DNA of 64,000 bases from Leucaena leucocephala. Taxonomy: Eukaryota; Streptophyta; Magnoliopsida; Fabales; Fabaceae. The notes below the pieces were generated by a model, which saw only the letters and a program-made list of their open reading frames with translations, was not told the origin of the DNA and ran no database searches. The DNA lies in NCBI GenBank assembly GCA_037074615.1, contig CM073560.1:6021501-6085500 (forward strand), written 5' to 3'. This document shows, piece after piece, positions 24,000 to 36,342 of the stretch (position 1 is the stretch's first letter; each line of letters opens with the position of its first letter). The position numbers and the translations under genes were made by a program.

Positions 24000-24650
24000 C
24001 GACGCAGTCGCTTTCAACAATGACAGTGAACAAGCACAAATTAAGAGGGAACATCATAAGATTCAATCTGGACCCATAATTCTCAATTTCAGTAAATCAG
24101 TAATCATAAACAGGAATTAAGATGGGGATATAGTATATGAAAGATCTTGTAAGAATAAAGCAGGACCATAAGCATACCTCAGTGGAACTATTAGCACGCT
24201 TGATTTTGGCATCAGATGAAACAGTGTCGTCCACTGTGGAGGATTCTCGTTCTTGACGGGGTTAAGAGGAAGAGGAGCGTTGCGATCTGAGAAGAAGTGA
24301 AGCTCGTCGAGGGGAAGCGGAATCAGCGGTGGAGGGGCGACAGAGATTGATGTGGAAGCCTCAGGAGGGAAGTATGGTGTGGGTTTAAGAAGAATCAAAA
24401 GCAAGACGCATCACTTGGGTCCATCAGCAATTGCACACCACCGTTTTCGTCGGTGACGCCTACATCAGAATCCCTGGCCGCCCTCCATCTCAGCGGCCAT
24501 TGAAGTGGATCGCTCCGTATGGTTCATTCGAAGGGAGGCGGGGGGAAGGAAGGGTTAGGCGGAGCGAGAGTGGTGAGGTGGAATGCATTGTACCACGAGG
24601 GATATTAGTCAAGTTTAACAGTCAAAATTAACATCTAGTTTAACAATGCT
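24000..24650 (-). other. Duplicated GC-richer island with a possible first exon
   Basis: Copy of 61560-62270. On minus, both copies end a Ser-rich frame with VSSDA-IKRANSS-E directly at a GAG|GTATGC or GAG|GTAGGC donor-like site (near 24178 and 61792). The frame upstream is broken in this copy and I find no shared ATG. It may be the first exon and promoter of an unrelated gene trapped in the duplication. Product unknown. Confidence 0.35.
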
Positions 24651-24913
24651 ACGGTTTTAACATTTTCAAAGTAACATTGTTTTTAAAACAAAATCTTTGG
24701 AGGACCGGCGCTTCTTGATAAAAAATTTTAGGGTAAAATTACACTTTAACCTTTATTATCTTTTTGATGTTAGACACACAAAAATAAAGCAATAATTACA
24801 TCATTACTGATATATATATAAACTATCATTTAAAACCAACACTCACATAATCATGTTTAATTATTGGAACACATGATATTTGACCCACATACGCATTTAC
24901 TAATTTCTTCTAA

Positions 24914-26181
24914 TCAAGCAAGTCCAAATAATAGCCTATTCACATGAACCTCATGTCTTGAACGACAACTTGTGGGAGCATAAACCTCCAATAAATAGGC
25001 TGACCACCTGTTCCGAATGAAGTTGATGTCTTCTTGGGAATAGCATTGTGGATTATTGAAGTGCTACAAGTTTGACCAAACACATCATGAACATTAATTA
25101 ATAGCTCATAAACATCAATTACCATGAGAAGCCTAGGTTGGGGAATATATAAATTACCGTGTCTAATGAGTCAACTTCGTTAAGATCAATGATGCCATAC
25201 ATATATGCCATGATGTAATATCCACATTCTTTATGTCCAGCTTGACGACGACACTACAAATGAAGACATAAGAGTAACCAGAATTTAAAAAAAAAAATAG
25301 ATCTAATAAAATTTAAACTAGCAACTTACATTTGGTCATAGCCATTTGATGTTCCTTCCTCCAATAATCTGGTACGTCTCAAGGGCTCTAATACATGCAA
25401 GAAATTAGAAATTATTGACTAATAATGTCGCTAAACAAAGTTGTACAAAAATATACTTACTCAGTGAATACTTTCACAATATCTTCGTTTTGCTCTCCTC
25501 CTACTGAATCAAACCAATAAATGATATTTGACTCTAGGCAAATAGCACATAAAGTCCAGTGGTTCCTACAATATTATCAATTAATGATTATAATATCAGA
25601 TTGATTATTTACGCACTAATTAATAATGAACTTATTACCCTTCGTGAATTGGTGCAAGCCAACATTGCTTATTGCCTTCCTTGATAGTACTTCCGATGTA
25701 ACATATTCTATCTTCTCGTGTACGCCCTACACCTTGAACCGCATTCGGACACAAGAATCCAAATCTATCATCAATTCCTCTAAAGATGCAAAGATCGCTG
25801 CAGAACCTATCAAATTGCATTCCAATATGTCAGTGGTGCGAGAGAGCTAAATGCATAGATAATATGTTACAACCAGAAATGAAAATAAAGTTACGTACAG
25901 AACAAAGAGTTGGATAATGGTTATGCACAACTCTTGCATGCTTAGGAATTCAATGACATCTTGCTTGGTAATATAGAAATCATATTCCAATTGAGAACCC
26001 ACAATCCCACAATCCATATAAATTGAGATAGGAAAAGCAAGCCTTCTACATGCAGCAGATAGTCGTTTTAACGAGTCAAAGTCCAGAATAGCATCTGAGT
26101 GTGTATGTTGCTGCTCACTTAGGAATAGGGAGAAAGGCTTTTTAGTAGCGGTGTCACCTTCTGTAGCACACCCTAAGAAAT
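24914..26181 (-). other. Integrated Ulp1/SENP-like C48 peptidase domain (exons 8-13 of unit 3)
   Basis: Six exons: 25899-26181, 25639-25806, 25461-25565, 25330-25387, 25158-25253, 24914-25063. They read FLSMQELCITIIQLF, RFGFLCPNAVQGVGRTREDR, CWLAPIHEG then NHWTLCAICLE and IIYWFDS (His and Asp), then RRQAGHKECGYYIM (oxyanion Gln and nucleophile Cys, six apart as in Ulp1), and finally YSQEDINFIRNRWSAYLLE. Splice phases are 2,2,2,0,0 and all fit. The closest style is the transposon-encoded Ulp1-like proteins of plant Mutator/CACTA-type elements. A TGA at 25336 (probably CGA in the ancestor; the unit 5 copy has CGC) cuts the domain before Gln and Cys. Confidence 0.75.
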
Positions 26182-29100
26182 CTGCAATATATCAAACTTG
26201 CCATTATTAATTAAAGCAAAGCACCTTATATGTTACCTTGGTAACTAGTAGAGCCACTTCCAAACATTATATTGTTAATTTTATTTCAAACCCTCGTACC
26301 TAAGTTATAATCATCCCTAAAATCTTATTCCCTATTGATGCTACTCGCACGCACGCAGGCGTACCTTGGTTGTTGGTGGAGTCATGATGATTAGCATTGG
26401 GAGAATCTGCACTGTTTTCATGCTGCTTCATCAAGCAGTTTCTTTTCCTTTTTTTATGGCATCTCGATGGTATATCTAAAGAATTCTGAACATAGGAAAA
26501 CACAACAACAATAATAAATAAATTGAAGTGTGCGTAGTTAACTAGCTAGAAGTGAAATGCTATATGGCTTAATGTTAAACAAACCCTCAAATCATGAACT
26601 TACTATGGGAAGGGGTTCATCTTCTTCTGTGGAAGCATCCATATTTGTTTCATTCAACTTGCCTTCTGTAAGTGAAACAAAAATGAAATCTTTATTATAA
26701 TTATTATTATTATGAAAGATAAACCTTCAACATTCATTCATTCATCTAATTAAATTACATTATAAAAGAATGGCGATAACACCATACCTTGGTCACCCCT
26801 CAAGGAATCCGAACTTTGAAAAGGATCAGTGAATTGGATATTTTCCATATTGGTCCATTCATCTCTGATTACATAGATTCCACTCTCTTTTACATAATCT
26901 GTCCAGAATGAAATCTGACAAATCTTTGCATGAGTCCATTGATCTTCTTCAAATGATTGATTTATATTGAAGTCCCATATATAATGCACAATTATATGAT
27001 CCCCATAATATCCTGTCCACACAGCTAAGGACTTGTCTTCATGTGCCATTTCATCATTTATGAACACTTTTGTTTGGATCGTAATGCCAGACAAAGACGG
27101 ATATACATATGGTTTAAGAATAGCACAAACACAAAGAGATGGGAAGAAGTAGCCACGAAACCAAAAAGAAATGGAAGGTCCTTTGCTACAATGATCGAAC
27201 CATTCTGGGATGCTTCCTCCCGGCACATTAAAATATGCTTTGTGGTCCGGATCACAAATAATACAAGGTTGATCGTTGATCGCTACTCTAGATGCAAGTA
27301 AGTCCTGTGAATCAAAAGAAAAATGTTGAGAAACATGAAACAAATGAAGTCATATATACTCAATGGATGTCAATATCAGAAAACAAAAAGATAGAAATTG
27401 ACCTTACTTAGCAATAATTTTCTGGACTCTGAACTCAACGATCTGCAATTTACAGCCGACAATCGTACTATGCTACGTGGGACCTTTTCCACCTGTATTA
27501 AATTCTTGCACCCATCTAGCTCAAGAACAACCAATTTTTGACAATCTTCTATGCATGCGGGCAAAATTGTGAAATCACTGCCGGTCAAGACCAAAGAAAC
27601 AACATTGGAGAATGATGTAAGATAAATTCGAAGGTTCTCATTGGATATATTACAATCAGAGAGTCTAAGATGCCTTATGTATGGACATATTATTGGCCTC
27701 ACATCCATAAGCAACTCCTTACATTCTCCAATATGCACACGATCAAGTTTGGCCGACGACGAAATGCTACTTGGTAGCTTCATTGACCTTCCAACGTGCC
27801 GTTCAATGTAAACCACTTCAAGTCTAGTAAGATTTTCAATTGATCGTGGCAATTGATTTATACTAGTTTCAATCAATTCCAAACATGATATTTTCATGTT
27901 CCTAGCTACTATTTCTGGAAAGTGATTCAGATTCCAGCATCCCACAAGATTCAAATAACCAAGAGAGGGAGTATTCAATTCGCTTGGAAAAGTCTTAAGA
28001 TGGGTACATTTTCTTACATCCAAGGCTTCAAGTTTTGGTAATTGTCCAACTGAATTATCAACTTCAATCAAATTTTTGCATTTTTCAAGCAATAACTTCA
28101 TTAAACTTGAGAGGCCAGATACATTAGGTATCTTTCTAATATACTGGCAGCCTCCAAAGTTCAAAACACTCACATTCTGCATTATCTGCAAAAACCAAAA
28201 CATATAAAAAGGTTTAATCAAACAAATGATCAAATACAAGCCGGCAAACCCAAAAAATACACATAAGATTGGGGGTGCTTAGCTTGCCTTGCTAATTGTT
28301 TGCATTGAACTGAAATTACTATTTGCCACATCGAATTCAGCAAGATCCTTCGGATGAAAACCACATGGCAGATTTGATGAAGGATATCCTCTCCATCTCA
28401 ATACTGCTAAACTATTAGGGAGATATTTGGGACCTTGTGAAAATTTTGTATTCTCAAGAATAAGAATTTGGATACTGTTCATACTCTTGAAGCCTTTTCC
28501 ATTCCAATCTACTTCTATGCATTTGGACCGTTCATCTTGAATTATGATTCTAGTTTCATTTGTGCCCTTTCAAACCAAAAATAAAAGAAAATAACTAAAC
28601 ATTAGAAGTTTGAAATATGTAAATAGTAAATAGAAAAAAATCACATGTTCGAAGCTACTGAAATAATGTTAAAGGCTTTCATGCTATAGTTAGTTATATG
28701 AATAATAAACGCTGACAAACATATCATAAAACAAAGTGATGAAAAAAAAAATTCCTTAACAAAATCAAAACCACACAACTAAAAGCAGATAGCAAATAGT
28801 TCAAATTGATCGACCCATGCAATATATATTACTTAAGTCTTATATATATAGGTATATTCTTGTGTATATAACAGCCATTGAGTTAAATTATATGCATTGA
28901 GAACTTTAATATCGATGTAAGGGGGAAACGACCCTATTGCTCCTACAAGTTTCCAAGAACAAATACCAAAGACGGATACGATAAATGATATCCTGATCAT
29001 TTCACAATTTTAAAATTGTTAAAAGATATTTGTTGGCTTTCTCAATTTAAACTCTCAAAGTTGAGGAAGTTGAGTCTGGCCAAACAAAAAAAAAACAAAG

Positions 29101-31496
29101 ATGCTGAGAATTTTCTTAATCTAGGCTTGTCCATCACAATTTATATCAGGAAAAAAAAAGGGTTCGGTATTTAAACTTATTTAATTTATCTAATTAAAAG
29201 AAAACTAGTTTTTAAAATTTTAAATACATTGATAGTTTTGATTACAAAATTAAAAATTACATGTTTTTAATTTGATTGGACAAAAATATCACAAACATAT
29301 AAGTTTTTTATCCTTTAGACTGATATTTTGCATTTACGTTTTAGCCAATAAATATTAAATCATAACGTAAATACTCACAAAATTAAATACCATAAAGATA
29401 GAGAAAAATCCTTATTCAAAATTAAAACCACGCAATAATAAACAAAACAAATTAAACTTTAGAAACCAATCAAGTCAAGCTTTGGGTTAATCTTATTGAA
29501 GTTCCATTCATCCGCCGGCCATGTCTTGTTTTTAATTCTAAGCATTATATTTATAAAACAAAGTCAAATAAATATAAATCTCATCAATTGTAATACCAGC
29601 AAGAAAGTATGGGCCAAAAAGGTAAAAATTATTAGGCAAGCAAGAAAAAGTAAATAATTCCAATTAGTGTTAGACTTACTTCATTTCTCTCCAAAACACG
29701 CATAATATCTTTACTTGACCACAGCCTACTGCGTTTTCCTGGATTTTTTTGTGATTCTTGACGAACGATCTCTCTTCCCATGTCTTGAACGAGATCATGC
29801 ATTCCAATATGATCATAACTTCCAATGTTTATGAGGCATTTGTCGATCAACACTCCAATATGATAATCTGGATCAAAATCATGAGCCCTCGCCACCATCT
29901 TTTTGACATATTCCAATTCACTCCCTTCGTAGAAGCAAGCAATATCAAGAAAAGTATCTTGTTGACGTTCTTGTAACCCATCATAGCTTACTTTTAATAT
30001 CTGTTGAATCTTATCATGAGGGGTTCCTTCGCATCCATCTAACATAGATTCCCACTCCCTTACACTCTTCTCATACAAGTCAGAGCCTATTAATTCAATG
30101 GCTAAGGGAAGACCGTCAGCATAACTTATCACACGCTCCACAACATCCTTGTATGTTGGATCATCAACTTGCGTCATTCTAAAAGCCCTCCATCTTAACA
30201 ATTCAAGAGATTCTTCATCATTTAATCCCTCCATCTCATATATTCTTTCAACCCCATGACTCTTAAGTAATTGTATATCCCTTGTTGTTATAATGATCCT
30301 GCTCCCCAAACCAAACCAATCAAATGCCCCAGCAAACATTTCTAATTGTTGTCGTTCATCTACATTATCAAGAATCAAAAGAATTTTCTTATTTCTGAGT
30401 ATCCATTTTATGACTACTACCCCTTGATAAATGTCTTCAATGTCTTCCTTCTGTCCTAAAATTCTTGAAAGCATTTTGGCTTGCACTTGTTGTAGGCCAT
30501 GTTTGCCACATTCTCCTTTGATATCATTGAGAAAACACAAATAATCAAAATGATCTGCAATTGCATTATACACAGCACGTGCTATCGTTGTTTTACCCAT
30601 TCCTCCAATTCCACAAATTCCTAACATGATGACCTCATTATTTGACCCAAGTTGCAATAGAGAATTTATTTCTTCCACACGAGAATTTATTCCAACTGGA
30701 TATTCCGCAACATGGAGGGACTTCCTTTTGATTATTCTAAGGATGTCGTTCACAATCTCATCAATGAGTTTATATTCATAATCTTTCCTGGAAAAGTAAA
30801 CAGAAATCTCACTCAATTCTAATTAAATCTATCCAATTCATTTTTAATATGCATGCATAATAACTGTACAATTTTCTAATTATACCAATTCATTTTTCAT
30901 ATGCATGCATAATAACTAACAATTTTCTTCTTATATAACCATATAAACTAGTTGGGTAAAAAAACTTTAATTAGAAGGAAAAAAAAAGTAAAAGTTGTGA
31001 ATAACCTTGGATCATATGGTAAGCCTTTAAGATTAGCTACTTCACGTAGTGCATGCTTCCAACGATTCATCTTGTCTTCATCAGCCCTTGAGTTTTGTTC
31101 ATGTGTAACTAGTGCTTCTCCATATTTCCCTCTTTGATGCCGTACTTCAGAAGGCTCCACATCATAAAATATTGGCCAAACTGGTCGATTATTTCCCATA
31201 ATACATTGATGGATTTGGACTAGTTCGTCCAGGCAAAATGTTGAGGAAGCATAATCCTTAGAAAATATGGTAATTGCCATCCTTGATTCCTTGATTGCTT
31301 TCACAAGCTTTGGTGTGATTCCATCCCCAATTCCTATTTCCTTGTCATCAAAAAAGGTGCGAACCCCCTTTTGATTGAGAGCTGCATGCAGATTTCCTGT
31401 GAAACCATAACGAGTATCTTCACCTCTAAAATTGATGAACACATCGTAAGTCCATTGATAGTGTATTGAAGAAGATGTTTTTGCTCTCCCTGTCAT
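25336..31496 (-). CDS. Unit 3: TIR-NB-ARC-LRR receptor fused to a Ulp1-like (C48) protease domain, stop in the protease domain
   Basis: Exons on minus: 31006-31496, 29680-30787, 28288-28566, 27403-28185, 26788-27304, 26604-26665, 26365-26485, 25899-26181, 25639-25806, 25461-25565, and exon 11 from 25387 to the TGA at 25336-25338. All joins keep phase, giving 1322 residues. TIR 1-164 has FINFRGEDTR and CLDELV; NB-ARC has GIGGMGKTT, LLILDNVDE, TTRD, GLPLA and MHD; LRRs cover about 534-887; a C-JID-like domain with PGGSIPEWFDHCSKG follows; then an acidic linker (DASTEEDEP) and RCHKKRKRN, a likely nuclear signal; then the C48-like region from about 1121. His1273 and Asp1290 are present, but the stop precedes the Gln and Cys. 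It has the TNL role described for unit 1, with a nuclear site suggested by the basic patch. The intron 3 donor is GC. The exon 8/9 joint is the least certain. Confidence 0.82.
26365..26665 (-). other. Linker exons 6 and 7 with candidate nuclear localisation signal
   Basis: Exon 6 (62 nt) encodes an acidic peptide around MDASTEEDEPLP. Exon 7 (121 nt) encodes RCHKKRKRNCLMKQ followed by an Asn/Ser/His-rich tail. Both have canonical GT/AG borders and are conserved in unit 2. KKRKR fits a monopartite nuclear signal. They connect the C-JID-like domain to the protease domain. Confidence 0.65.
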
Positions 31497-33180
31497 AATT
31501 GCTTGCACTAGAAGATAGAAATGAAGATATCAGAGAAAATTTAGAATGAAAACTTATCAAGTGTAAAGATAACATACACAAACACACTATCTGATTGCTT
31601 TTATTGTGAAAATGACAGATGATGGCAATAACCAAGCAGCTGCATTGTATCCTAAAGCAAATGGAAGTATCAGAAAGAAAGATGAAAGTTTCTTGCTTTT
31701 CTCCTTCTCAATCAGGAAATGAAAAGATCACGACAAGAGCAAAGCAATTAGTTGCCTTATAATATTTGTATGCATTTGAAATTTATTTTATTCGCTCCTA
31801 TAATATATTTCATGTGGTATTTAAATAAAAAAGTCTGTCTAATTAACAACTAAATTTCACCAGCTTTTTAATTCCCCAGAATTTTTTTAAAAAAGAATCA
31901 AAATACAGAAACAAAACAAAAGGATAATTAATTAAGGACTTGTTTGTTTTTGTTTTCTATTTTTTTGTTTTTAGAATAGTTTTATAAAATTGTTTTTAAA
32001 AATAAGTTTTAAAAATAAAAAAACATTGTTTGGATAATTGTTCCAAAAAATTGCATTTGAGAGAGAGAAAAAAGTGTTTAAAACAAATATTCTTGAAAAC
32101 AACTTGCTGAGACAAGGATAGAGTGAGGAATGGGCAGAGATCAAAGGCTCAAACTCTTCCCATGTATAGGTAAAAAATAACAAATAAATGTTCTACCAAA
32201 TACCAATCCTAAATATATCAACTACATTATAGAGTTTACTTTAATCGTAAAATATAAAATATTAATTAAATTTATTTCTTAAATTTATAATATAAAATAT
32301 AAAATCCTAAACTATTCATATAAGAAACAGCCAGTAGGTTTCTATTAAGGGGTTGACCACTACCAACAATCCAACACAAATAATTAAAGAGGATGTTTTA
32401 AAAAATCTAATCCATATTTTTAACAAATAACCAAATTAAATTTCTTAATCTCTACAATTAATTATTTAGCTCACACACACACACACACACATACGGGATG
32501 GAGGGAGTATCAATTTATTTCATAGATTACAACTAGAAAAGTGGGATTTGCTATAACAAATAAGAGATTGACTCTTATTTATTACATTTCATAAATAAAG
32601 TACAACTTGGGAGAATGGGATATTTAACAAAGAAGTGGCTTTTAATTATCATATTTTAAAGATTACATACTCAAAACGAAGAAAATGGGATATTTAACAA
32701 ATATTTTTTTTCTTTATTATCATATTTGAATTAGTAGATCTTGCCGTATACTTGGGCTTAATGGGGGAAACAGGAGCAACATTTATTATTATTATCATCA
32801 TCATCATCATCATCATCATCATTATTATTATTATTTTACAAAAGAATCAACCCAAATGAAATCTCCAACAGAGGAATGGAACAAGATCTGGGTTTATACT
32901 ACACTGCACTCCCAGATCTGAGTATTTGAATCCAATTGATAGAAAGATGGAAACAAAAAAGTAGATGACATGACCAACGCCGAAGAAACTCATATCTATC
33001 CATCAGGATGAAAAGGACAAGAAAATGATAGAAAGAGAGATTCATTACCAGATTGGAGGCAGAGAGAGTGAAGGAAAAGGAAATTGCTTGAGAAGCTCTA
33101 CATGCTCTGCGCCTTTACCTCTTCGATGAGAGTTGTAGAAATTTTGACTCTTCCACGCTTTTCAATTCTGTGAGATCTCT

Positions 33181-33210
<30 letters not shown>
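31497..33210 (-). promoter_or_regulatory. Leader and probable promoter region of unit 3
   Basis: Colinear with the unit 1 and unit 6 upstream regions. Features: a leader acceptor-like CTAG near 31509, a degenerate Stowaway-type end (ggatggagggagta, near 32500) beside a CA run (32471-32492), a TCA/TTA triplet run (32796-32836), the conserved distal block 33045-33170 and a CT run (33176-33203). No coding sequence seen. Confidence 0.4.
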
Positions 33211-33212
<2 letters not shown>

Positions 33213-36200
33213 GCTTTACTCTTCGCTTAAGATTAGCTCTCTTCATTCTTGTTTTAGGCCTGAAACTGCATAGCAAAGGAAGACAGAGACTTCGCTCCTC
33301 AAAGTTGTTTTATTCTTTTAATGCAAACACAAAGACCAAATAAAATAATCTATCAGCGGGAGAATTACGCTAAGACTCCAGCCAACAAAAGTAATAACAG
33401 AAAAGTATCTAAACGTTTTTAAATAATTAAAATATTCTATGGGTCATCAGGGTGAGAGATTTTGTTAACTTGTTTTGCTTGTTAATTTTGGCACTATCAC
33501 CTCTTATGAATACTTTCATCCTCAGGTGTTATTTGTTGACACGGTCCCTTGTTATTACTTGCGTGCTCACTTGCCAATATTGGCAAGGTTACTTGTCAAT
33601 TTCCTTTTACACGACAAGTGATAGCAGAATAGTAATTGAATATTTACCATCTCTCACCCTTAGGAATTATGGAGCATTTTGATTATTTAAAAATTTTTGG
33701 GAAGTTTTCGGTTATTATTTCTCTTGTATTAAATCCCAGTGTAATTTGCCCTCTGGCATCTATCATCACGGTTCCAAAAAATGGAATCTCGCCACGTCGC
33801 GGAATTCCAGCCCCCTTCCTTTCGGTTCTAGGAGAAATGATTAAAGTAGGCATGCTCAAAATTTTATCTCTTATTTAAATTTATTTGTTTCCCTTTTTAT
33901 TAAAAATATTATCTACTAATTTAATTTTCGTTGTTTATTGTTTTTACTCTTACTCGCTTTTAATTTATTTATTAAAAATTTTTAAATCACAAATTTTCTT
34001 AAAGAATTATAGGTGTATTTTTTTAAAACGTATTCTAAAGTGATAAAAGATAATTGTCTATTTTATAATTCATATAACCAGATATTAATTAATTTTTTAA
34101 TATCATTCATATTTAAGAGAAATAATGTAATATAAATATGAAATTTTTTATTTAAATATAAGTAAAGTTATAAAAATCTCAAACCACTTTCGTTTGTACA
34201 GATTTTCTTTTTAGGGAGAAAGAAAGAAGATTATGGGAATATTGGTTAGATGCTGAAAGGAGTATTGGGTAGAATATGCTTAGAAAGTATTAAGTTTGTC
34301 TTAAATGGTGCTAAATATAACTCTATTCAGAGGTTATGAACGATTGTCAATTTTATTTTTATTAAAAAGAGAGAAATTATTTGTAAATATAAAGAGTGAA
34401 TAAAGTTAAATTTAAATTTTTTTATCAATTTAAGATTATTTGACTATTATATATTTTTATATGAGAATTAATTAAAATAAACTAATGTGATAATCTATCA
34501 TTTTATTAGAAATATTGTAGAAACAAGCACGTAAGTATAACTTAGAAATTATCTCACTTAATTTTTTAATCAAGTTATTAGGGTTCGAATCTTATCTTTA
34601 GGTATTATTAATCCTTTAATCAAGTTATTAGGGTTTGAATTCAGTATGTTTTAATAAAAAAAGCGCCAAGGATTTCCCATGAGGGGTGAAAAAAATATCT
34701 CATTAATATTTGAGGTTTAAAGAAATGAACGAAATTCACCTGTTTTCTTCTTTGTTTGGAATCTCAGGATTTTAAATAAAAATGTTTTAGACAAATCTTA
34801 ATTATTCTTTTCGATTTTTAATGAAAAATAAATATCATGAACTTTACATCGTTCCAATAAAAAAATAACTAAAATAACAACTCAGGTTTTTCTGTTAAAT
34901 ATCTAGGGGAAAATGATTGACAGAGAAATACCCTTGAAATATTAAAGGTGGTCGCCAGCGAAGCTTTTTGACAAGATTTCATCGTATCTTGAATCAACAT
35001 TTCATTCTCTCTCTAAGTCATAGTCTAGGACAAAATCTTTTAAGAGAAAGGTTCTATAATTATTATTATAAGTTTACTGTGGAAGAAATTTTTTATTTTA
35101 AATATATGTCCATTTAGAGATGAAGCTATTAATGACTTGGAATGATGAGCACTTTCAGATCTAAACCATCCTTTGCACAGTCCAAATTTATAACTCAGAG
35201 CACAGTGACCCGCTCATAGTTTTTCTTTATTCCCAATAATCGGTAGATCTTGCTGTCTAGTTAAGGGGGGAAACAGGTGCAAAACATTTTATTATTATTA
35301 TTATTATTTTAAAAAGACTCAAGCCAAATGAAACCTCAACAGTTTTGGGGTGTGCGCTGTAATAGAATTGATCCAAAAATATCACAAGAAGGGATCAAGA
35401 TCTGGGTTTATATACTACACTACTCTACACTCACAGATAGAAATAGTAAATTAGGTAGAAAAAAATATGCAAATGTCTATGTTACTTTGATGAGTATTTA
35501 TTCATCAATTAAGATAAAGTATTAATATATTAAAATAATATATAAATCATTAAATATAATATAAAAATATAATAATTATAAGAAAAATGAGAGTTTCTTG
35601 GGTCTTGGGGGGAAACTCCCAAGAAGTTGGGAGTACACTGTATTCATCCGGCGAGAGAACAATGAATATTGGCTTTTTTAGATATTTAGATAAGAGTTTA
35701 AAAAATAATTTATAAAAATAATAAAAAGTTTTTAGAAAAGAGATCTAAGATAAGAGTTTATGAAAAAAAATAGTTCTAAATAAATGAGTATTTAGATAGT
35801 TATTACTCGAAGGACTTTTGTAATTAAAAAATTAATAAAAATAATATAATTTTATTAAAAATAGGAAAGAGGAGAGAGAGTGGAGAAAAGAGATGAGCGA
35901 GTGTGGAGAGAAGAGAAGAGTGAAGTTAGAGAAGAGAGAGGAGGGAGGATAGAGAAGAAAGAAGAGAGAGTAAAGAGGAGAGAGTGTATAAAAAAGTAAG
36001 TAAAATAGTAATTAGATAGTCCATAAATTTTTTTATTATTCTAAAAATTAGTCTCAACAGTTTATTTAAAATTTTAATTTTAAATTATAATTTAGTCTAA
36101 AAATTCTTTTAAAATAAATATAATTATTTATTTTAAAAAAATTTTAAACTAAAATTTACGTAATTTTTTTTTTAAATTTTAATTTTAAGATTTATCAAAC

Positions 36201-36342
36201 ACACAATATAATAATGAAAGTGACAATTTTAAACAGTGAAGGAACAAGATAAAAGGCTACTTGGAAATTTCTAATCTTAGGGCGTTCTCGGTAGGAGGAA
36301 AATGGAGGTGAAAAGATTTTACTCATTTTCTTTTACTCAATC
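33211..36342. other. Intergenic spacer between units 3 and 4
   Basis: No gene seen. Repeats the order of the other spacers: the GCCACGTCGCGG block near 33785-33805, a SINE-like B-box sequence duplicated in tandem (34555-34650), then a second TNL upstream-like block (35200-35440), the hairpin TTTCTTGGG/CCCAAGAAG (35593-35625) and a GA-rich Tourist-like MITE (about 35660-36215). Confidence 0.55.
35660..36215. mobile_element. Tourist-like MITE with GA-rich core
   Basis: Reverse orientation relative to the copy at 14051. AT-rich arms surround a GAGA core (about 35865-35995), and the right end reads atcaaacacac, like the other copies. Confidence 0.45.

Noticed and set aside
24117..24404. 95-codon minus-strand frame as a gene
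   Set aside because: It lacks an ATG start, and its frame is not kept in the second copy (61826-62020).
25336..25338. TGA as a selenocysteine codon
   Set aside because: Land plants lack the selenocysteine insertion machinery, and the unit 5 copy has an Arg codon at this place.
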